From: Thiomonas sp. | GTDB taxonomy: Bacteria > Pseudomonadota > Gammaproteobacteria > Burkholderiales > Burkholderiaceae_C | Direction of reading: 5' to 3' | NCBI GenBank assembly: GCA_028706735.1 | Contig: JAQTVS010000067.1 | Coordinates: forward strand, 1-10,654 | Length of the DNA stretch: 10,654 bases | Shown: positions 7,554-10,654 of the stretch, in pieces | Position numbering within the stretch: the first letter of the stretch is position 1 | Layout of the letters: each line of letters opens with the position of its first letter | The notes under the pieces: model-generated | Databases searched by the model: none | What the model was told of the DNA's origin: nothing | The model's input: only the letters and a program-made list of their open reading frames with translations | Made by a program: the position numbers and the translations under genes

Positions 7554-8513
7554 ATGCGCGTCATGGCTACCGACACCCTGTCCAGACTGATGCGCAACAG
7601 TGCAGCGTTTCCGGAAGACCTCGCGCCTGCGCAGGCCACGGGTGCTGCCACGCCGACCGACATGCCGCAGGACGGTGGCGGCGACGCCGAGCCGGAGGTG
7701 AAATGGCGCACCCTGTGGCTGTCCGACATCCACCTCGGCACGCGCGACTGCAAGGCGCCGCAGCTGCTCGAATTTCTGCGGCACTGCAGCGCCGACACCA
7801 TCTATCTGGTGGGCGACATCATCGACGGCTGGCAGCTCAAGAAAAAGGGCATCTACTGGCCGCAGGCGCACAACGACGTGGTGCAAAAGCTGCTGCGCAA
7901 GGCGCGCAAGGGCACGCGGGTGGTGTTCGTGCCGGGCAATCATGACGAATTCGCCCGGCCCTACGACGGGCTGCACTTCGGCGGCATCGAGGTCATCAAC
8001 CAAGTGCGGCATGTCACCGCCGATGGCCGCACCCTGCTCATCGTGCATGGCGACCTGTTCGACAGCGTGGTGCTCTACGCCAAGTGGCTGGCGCATCTGG
8101 GCGACGCCGCCTACATGTTCACCCTCAAGCTCAACCGCTGGCTCAACCATGCGCGGCTCAAACTCGGACTGCCCTATTGGTCGCTGTCGCAATACCTCAA
8201 GCACAAGATCAAGGCCGCGGTGAACACCATCTCCAGCTTCGAAACGCTGCTCAGCGACGAGGCGCGCCGCCAGCAATGCGACGGCGTGGTGTGCGGCCAC
8301 ATCCACCGCGCCGAGCTGCGCAGCGAAGACCGGCAGATCTACGCCAACTGCGGCGACTGGGTGGAGAGTCTCACCGCCCTGGTGGAAGACTTCGACGGAC
8401 GCCTCAAGCTGCTGCACTGGAATGCCGGGCTGCAGGTTCTGGCGGAGCTGGCGCCGCAGCCTGCGGCACAGGGCAGGGATCCGGCCATGAGCGCCCAGGC
8501 GGTGAGCGCATGA
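7554..8513 (+). CDS. plcP: Calcineurin-like phosphoesterase, PlcP-like (often labelled UDP-2,3-diacylglucosamine diphosphatase)
   Basis: Metal-dependent phosphoesterase of the COG2908 group, 319 aa from ATG 7554; ATG 7563 in the same frame is equally possible. After a variable, acidic N-terminal 50 residues, all two-metal motifs are present: SDIHLG (D58, H60), GDIID (D88), GNHDE (N129, H130), HGD (H165) and GHIHR (H249, H251). LpxH of E. coli has GNRD at the third motif and a shorter N-terminus, so this protein is not classical LpxH. The GNHDE form, the conserved YWPQ-x-HND segment and the neighbouring glycosyltransferase fit PlcP, the phospholipase C of Sinorhizobium meliloti that splits phosphatidylcholine-type lipids into diacylglycerol during phosphate limitation. 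The stop overlaps the next start (ATGA). The enzyme family is certain; the PlcP role is an inference from similarity remembered and from context. Confidence 0.75.
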   Translation: MRVMATDTLSRLMRNSAAFPEDLAPAQATGAATPTDMPQDGGGDAEPEVKWRTLWLSDIHLGTRDCKAPQLLEFLRHCSADTIYLVGDIIDGWQLKKKGIYWPQAHNDVVQKLLRKARKGTRVVFVPGNHDEFARPYDGLHFGGIEVINQVRHVTADGRTLLIVHGDLFDSVVLYAKWLAHLGDAAYMFTLKLNRWLNHARLKLGLPYWSLSQYLKHKIKAAVNTISSFETLLSDEARRQQCDGVVCGHIHRAELRSEDRQIYANCGDWVESLTALVEDFDGRLKLLHWNAGLQVLAELAPQPAAQGRDPAMSAQAVSA

Positions 8514-9616
8514 TCGCCACGGCCGTTCCGCCGCATGTCAGCGCCGCGGCGGAGACACCCTGGCCCGCCGCCGCTGGCACGCCGCCCTTGCGCATCCTCA
8601 TCGTCACCGACGCCTGGGAGCCGCAGGTCAATGGCGTGGTGCGCACCCTCAAGACCACCATTTGCCAGTTGCGCGACATGGGGCAGGAAGTCGATGTGGT
8701 GGAGCCGGGCAGCTTTCGCACCATTCCCTGCCCGACCTACCCGGAAATCCGCCTCAGCCTGCGGCCCCGCGCGCAGATCATGCAGCGCGTCACCGCCTTC
8801 ATGCCCGACGTGGTGCATGTGGCCACGGAAGGACCGCTGGGGCAGGCCGCGCGGCGGGTGGCCCAGCGGCTGGACATTCCGCTGACCACCGCGTATCACA
8901 CCCGCTTCCCCGAATATGTGCAGGCGCGGTTCCGCGTGCCGCTGGGCTGGACCTATGCCTATCTGCGCCGCTTCCACAATGCCGGTCGCGCGGTGCTGGC
9001 GCCCACGCAAGTGGTGCAGCGCGACTTGCAGGAGCATGGCTTTCGCAATGTGCGGCTGTGGTCGCGCGGGGTGGATCACCGCATGTTCTACCCGCGTGAA
9101 GGCGAACGGCTGGATGGCACGCCGCCAATCTTCCTGTACGTCGGCCGGGTGGCGGTGGAGAAGAATATCGACGCCTTCCTGCAGCTCGATCTGCCGGGAA
9201 CCAAATGGGTGGTGGGCGAAGGGCCGGAGATGGAACGCATCCGCAGGCAGTACCCTGGCGTGCGGTTCCTCGGCGTGCTCACGCAGGACGAACTGGCCAA
9301 GGTTTACTCCGGCGCCGATGTGTTCGTGTTTCCGAGCAAGACCGACACCTTCGGCCTGGTGCTGATCGAGGCGCTGGCCTGCGGCTGCCCGGTGGCGGCT
9401 TTCCCGGTCACCGGTCCGCTGGACGTAATTGGCGACAGCCCGGCGGGCGCGCTCGACAACGACCTCAAGGCCGCCTGTCTGCGCGCCCTGCAGATTCCGC
9501 GCAGCGTGGCGCTGGCGCATGCACGCAAATTCACCTGGGAGGCCGCGTCCCGGCAGTTTCTCGACCATTTGCGCAGGGCGGTGCGTGAAGGCGCCGCGGC
9601 TCACGCGGGGCGCTGA
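8510..9616 (+). CDS. GT4-family glycosyltransferase, Agt-like (candidate diacylglycerol glycosyltransferase)
   Basis: GT-B fold retaining glycosyltransferase of 368 aa, probably attached to the inner face of the membrane. Residues 1-24 are a Pro/Ala-rich leader. The acceptor-side Rossmann domain then begins with LRILIVTDAWEPQVNGVVRT, including the glycine/asparagine loop of GT4 enzymes. YHTRFPEY and WSRGVD lie in the middle. Donor-binding R213 and K218 occur in VGRVAVEK, followed by GEGPE and the D279-x7-E287 form of the EX7E motif in TDTFGLVLIEALACG. Asp in place of the first Glu also occurs in mannosyl- and diacylglycerol-glycosyltransferases of this group. The ATGA overlap with the phosphoesterase stop and the diacylglycerol kinase 4 nt downstream point to diacylglycerol as acceptor, as for Agrobacterium Agt. 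The sugar donor cannot be read from the sequence. Confidence 0.85.
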   Translation: MIATAVPPHVSAAAETPWPAAAGTPPLRILIVTDAWEPQVNGVVRTLKTTICQLRDMGQEVDVVEPGSFRTIPCPTYPEIRLSLRPRAQIMQRVTAFMPDVVHVATEGPLGQAARRVAQRLDIPLTTAYHTRFPEYVQARFRVPLGWTYAYLRRFHNAGRAVLAPTQVVQRDLQEHGFRNVRLWSRGVDHRMFYPREGERLDGTPPIFLYVGRVAVEKNIDAFLQLDLPGTKWVVGEGPEMERIRRQYPGVRFLGVLTQDELAKVYSGADVFVFPSKTDTFGLVLIEALACGCPVAAFPVTGPLDVIGDSPAGALDNDLKAACLRALQIPRSVALAHARKFTWEAASRQFLDHLRRAVREGAAAHAGR

Positions 9617-9620
9617 ACGC

Positions 9621-10043
9621 ATGGCCCAGCAGCGCGAGCGCGCGCCCGCCTCCAAGCAGGACATGGCGCCCAACCCGTACAAGACGCGCACCGGCCTGTC
9701 GCGCGTCTATCACGCGGGCATCAACTCCCTGAGCGGCCTGCGCGCGGCGTGGCAGACCGAGTCGGCATTCCGGCAGGAGCTCACGCTGGCGTTCATCCTG
9801 CTGCCCTTGGCGCTTTGGCTGGGCCGCACCTGGACGGAACGCGCGGCGCTCGCGGGCAGCGTGCTGCTGGTGCTCATTGTGGAGCTGCTCAACACCGCCA
9901 TCGAGTACACGGTCGACCGCGTCTCGCTCGAGCAGCACGATCTGAGCAAGACCGCCAAAGACCTGGGCAGCGCCGCCGTGCTGCTGACCCTGCTGCTGTG
10001 CGTGCTGGTCTGGGCGGCGGTGTTGCTGCCGCGCTGGGTTTGA
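9621..10043 (+). CDS. dgkA: Diacylglycerol kinase DgkA
   Basis: Small integral membrane kinase that converts diacylglycerol and ATP to phosphatidic acid. The product has 140 aa, slightly longer than E. coli DgkA (122) because of a charged N-terminal extension of about 20 residues; ATG 9663 is a shorter alternative. The amphipathic segment GLRAAWQTESAFRQE (39-53) matches the family. Three membrane helices follow at about 55-68, 76-93 and 118-136. Catalytic E88 and E95 and N91 lie in VELLNTAIEY, corresponding to E69, E76 and N72 of E. coli. K113 and D114 are in AKDLGSAAV. The gene starts 4 nt after the glycosyltransferase stop, so it belongs to the same operon. In that setting it would return diacylglycerol, from PlcP-like cleavage or other sources, to phospholipid synthesis. 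Confidence 0.93.
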   Translation: MAQQRERAPASKQDMAPNPYKTRTGLSRVYHAGINSLSGLRAAWQTESAFRQELTLAFILLPLALWLGRTWTERAALAGSVLLVLIVELLNTAIEYTVDRVSLEQHDLSKTAKDLGSAAVLLTLLLCVLVWAAVLLPRWV

Positions 10044-10082
10044 CGCCAGCGCCGCACAGCGCATCTGCTTAAGATGCGCGTC

Positions 10083-10325
10083 ATGGAAACAGACACCGCC
10101 CTTTCGCCTCTGCACCGCATCGCCCGCGTGTTTGAACAACTGCGCCCAGACCAGCTCGCCGTGCTGGCGCAGGCCTACGCCCCGCAGGCCACTTTTCAAG
10201 ACCCGTTCAACCGCGTGCAGGGGCTGCACGCCATCACCGCGCAGTTTGCGCATATGTACGCCAAATTGCATGCACCGCGTTTTGTGGTGAGCGAGGTCAC
10301 GCCGGGGCAAAACCATGTCGGCTAG
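10083..10325 (+). CDS. 5' half of the split NTF2-like gene
   Basis: This part encodes 80 aa up to the TAG and contains the first helices and the first strand of the fold only, so on its own it is unlikely to fold as a complete domain. ATG 10083 and ATG 10074 are both possible starts; neither has a good Shine-Dalgarno site. TAAGAT at 10070-10075 resembles a -10 box that would place transcription start close to 10083, giving a near-leaderless message; no -35 box stands at the right distance. Confidence 0.45.
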   Translation: METDTALSPLHRIARVFEQLRPDQLAVLAQAYAPQATFQDPFNRVQGLHAITAQFAHMYAKLHAPRFVVSEVTPGQNHVG

Positions 10326-10574
10326 ATGACCTGGGATTTCCACTTTGCCCTGCGCAAAGGCGCGTCAGCGCAGGTCGTCGCCGGCGCGACGCGCTTCGTG
10401 CGCGATGCGCAGGGGCTGGTGATTGACCACCGCGATTACTGGGATGCCTGCGATTTCTACGCCACCGTCCCCGTGCTTGGCGCGGTGGTGCGGCGGCTGA
10501 AAAAAGCCGCGGCAACCGCGGCCTGGGCCTCTCAAGAAACAAAACGGTTGAGGCGTGTTTCAAGCGGACACTGA
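10326..10574 (+). CDS. 3' half of the split NTF2-like gene
   Basis: An ATG follows the TAG with no base between, opening an 82-aa frame that carries the second half of the domain (TWDFHFAL, DHRDYWDACDFY and a basic C-terminal helix). Ribosomes ending at the TAG could in principle restart here, giving two halves that might associate, but no ribosome site supports independent translation (GCCGGGGCAA upstream is poor). The 3' 15 nt overlap a minus-strand coding region. Confidence 0.4.
   Translation: MTWDFHFALRKGASAQVVAGATRFVRDAQGLVIDHRDYWDACDFYATVPVLGAVVRRLKKAAATAAWASQETKRLRRVSSGH
10500..10522 (-). terminator. Rho-independent terminator for the minus-strand gene
   Basis: Read on the minus strand, the hairpin GCCGCGG - TTG - CCGCGGC (10522 down to 10506) is followed by six T (complement of the A-run 10500-10505). 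It lies 37 nt after the stop of the minus-strand gene at 10560. Read on the plus strand no T-run follows, so it is directional. It lies inside the plus-strand frame, where the A-run codes for two lysines. Confidence 0.8.
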
Positions 10575-10654
10575 GGTCGGATTGATCTGGAAGCCGAGCG
10601 CGGCGGCACGGCGCTTCAGCGCAGCGACGCTGCGCTCGCGCTGCTGCTCTTCGT
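10560..10654 (-). CDS. C-terminal end of an unidentified minus-strand protein (5' part outside window)
   Basis: Only the last 30 codons are visible before the TGA at 10560-10562. They encode a charged helix beginning EEQQRERSV, then LKRRAAALGFQINP and a short serine-rich tail. The following directional terminator (10500-10522) makes it likely that this frame is real. The helix followed by a short strand-like tail is faintly reminiscent of the C-termini of some transposases and of small coiled proteins, but it is too short to identify, and I assign no function. It is convergent with, and overlaps by 15 nt, the 3' half of the NTF2-like gene. Confidence 0.6.
   Translation of the reverse strand, partial: EEQQRERSVAALKRRAAALGFQINPTSVSA

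Larger units (their letters stand above)
10083..10574 (+). pseudogene. NTF2/SnoaL-like gene interrupted by an in-frame TAG
   Basis: One reading frame runs from ATG 10083 (or 10074) to the TGA at 10572-10574, broken only by TAG at 10323-10325. The parts join into one small NTF2-like alpha+beta domain. The first half has the helix plus QAYAPQATFQDPF and a GLHAITAQFAHMY segment; the second has the strand TWDFHFAL, then DHRDYWDACDFY and a short C-terminal helix with VPVLGAVVRRLKK. Such proteins are usually unbroken and about 120-150 aa, so the simplest reading is a nonsense mutation or a base error. The last 20 or so residues after RRLKK look unlike the family and overlap a minus-strand gene and its terminator. 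The substrate or role of the family member is unknown. dgkA ends 39 nt upstream. Confidence 0.65.

Noticed and set aside
7424..7801. A 126-codon N-terminal extension of the CYTH-CHAD frame
   Set aside because: It would overlap the start and first metal motif of the divergent phosphoesterase, and the ExExK motif normally lies within the first ten residues.
8084..8509. A 142-codon upstream extension of the glycosyltransferase frame
   Set aside because: It is out of frame inside the phosphoesterase gene; the ATG at 8510 with the ATGA overlap fits the domain start.
7554..8513. Calling the phosphoesterase LpxH (lipid A synthesis)
   Set aside because: The third metal motif is GNHDE where E. coli LpxH has GNRD, the N-terminus is longer, and the neighbours handle glycosyl transfer and diacylglycerol rather than lipid A. 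The label cannot be excluded without a tree.
8339..9691. A minus-strand open frame of 450 codons opposite the glycosyltransferase
   Set aside because: It is antisense to a gene with clear GT4 motifs, its composition is shadow-like, and there is no recognisable domain.
10040..10045. TTGACG overlapping the dgkA stop as a -35 box for the NTF2-like gene
   Set aside because: The only -10-like hexamer (TAAGAT, 10070-10075) is 24 nt away, which is too far for a sigma-70 promoter.

Overview
This is a high-GC chromosomal window of ordinary housekeeping character, most consistent with a betaproteobacterium of the order Burkholderiales. The order argS - SPOR protein - dsbA and the lptA - lptB - rpoN run are familiar there. 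A Thiomonas-like or Comamonadaceae-like host is my inference; nothing in the window proves the genus. No tRNA, rRNA, CRISPR array or complete mobile element was seen, and there is no gene-free stretch longer than about 155 bases.

Bases 1-1840, plus strand: the 3' end of argS, an FtsN-like SPOR-domain membrane protein, and periplasmic DsbA, closed by a textbook Rho-independent terminator (1801-1836). Bases 1889-4920: lptA, lptB and rpoN in a tightly packed operon (TTGA overlap, then a 6-nt gap). This covers lipopolysaccharide transport and sigma-54; lptC is not next to lptA and hpf/ptsN do not follow rpoN. Bases 5074-5859: a DUF347/COG4705 multi-pass membrane protein with an exact fourfold W-x9-G-x4-D repeat.

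Bases 5867-7423, minus strand: a CYTH-CHAD protein (triphosphate/polyphosphate-related), convergent with the DUF347 gene and divergent from the next operon. The 130-nt divergent region holds several small palindromes.

Bases 7554-10043, plus strand: the most interesting part. A calcineurin-like phosphoesterase, a family-4 glycosyltransferase and a DgkA-type diacylglycerol kinase overlap or nearly touch. The phosphoesterase is usually annotated as an LpxH-like enzyme, but it carries GNHDE rather than the GNRD motif of LpxH. Together with the glycosyltransferase it resembles the PlcP-Agt pair that replaces phospholipids with glycolipids under phosphate starvation in alphaproteobacteria. In that reading PlcP releases diacylglycerol from phospholipid, Agt glycosylates it, and DgkA returns surplus diacylglycerol to phosphatidic acid.

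Bases 10083-10574: an NTF2/SnoaL-like gene split by an in-frame TAG followed at once by ATG. Its 3' end overlaps the 3' end of an unidentified minus-strand gene that runs off the window, and that gene's terminator lies inside the split gene.
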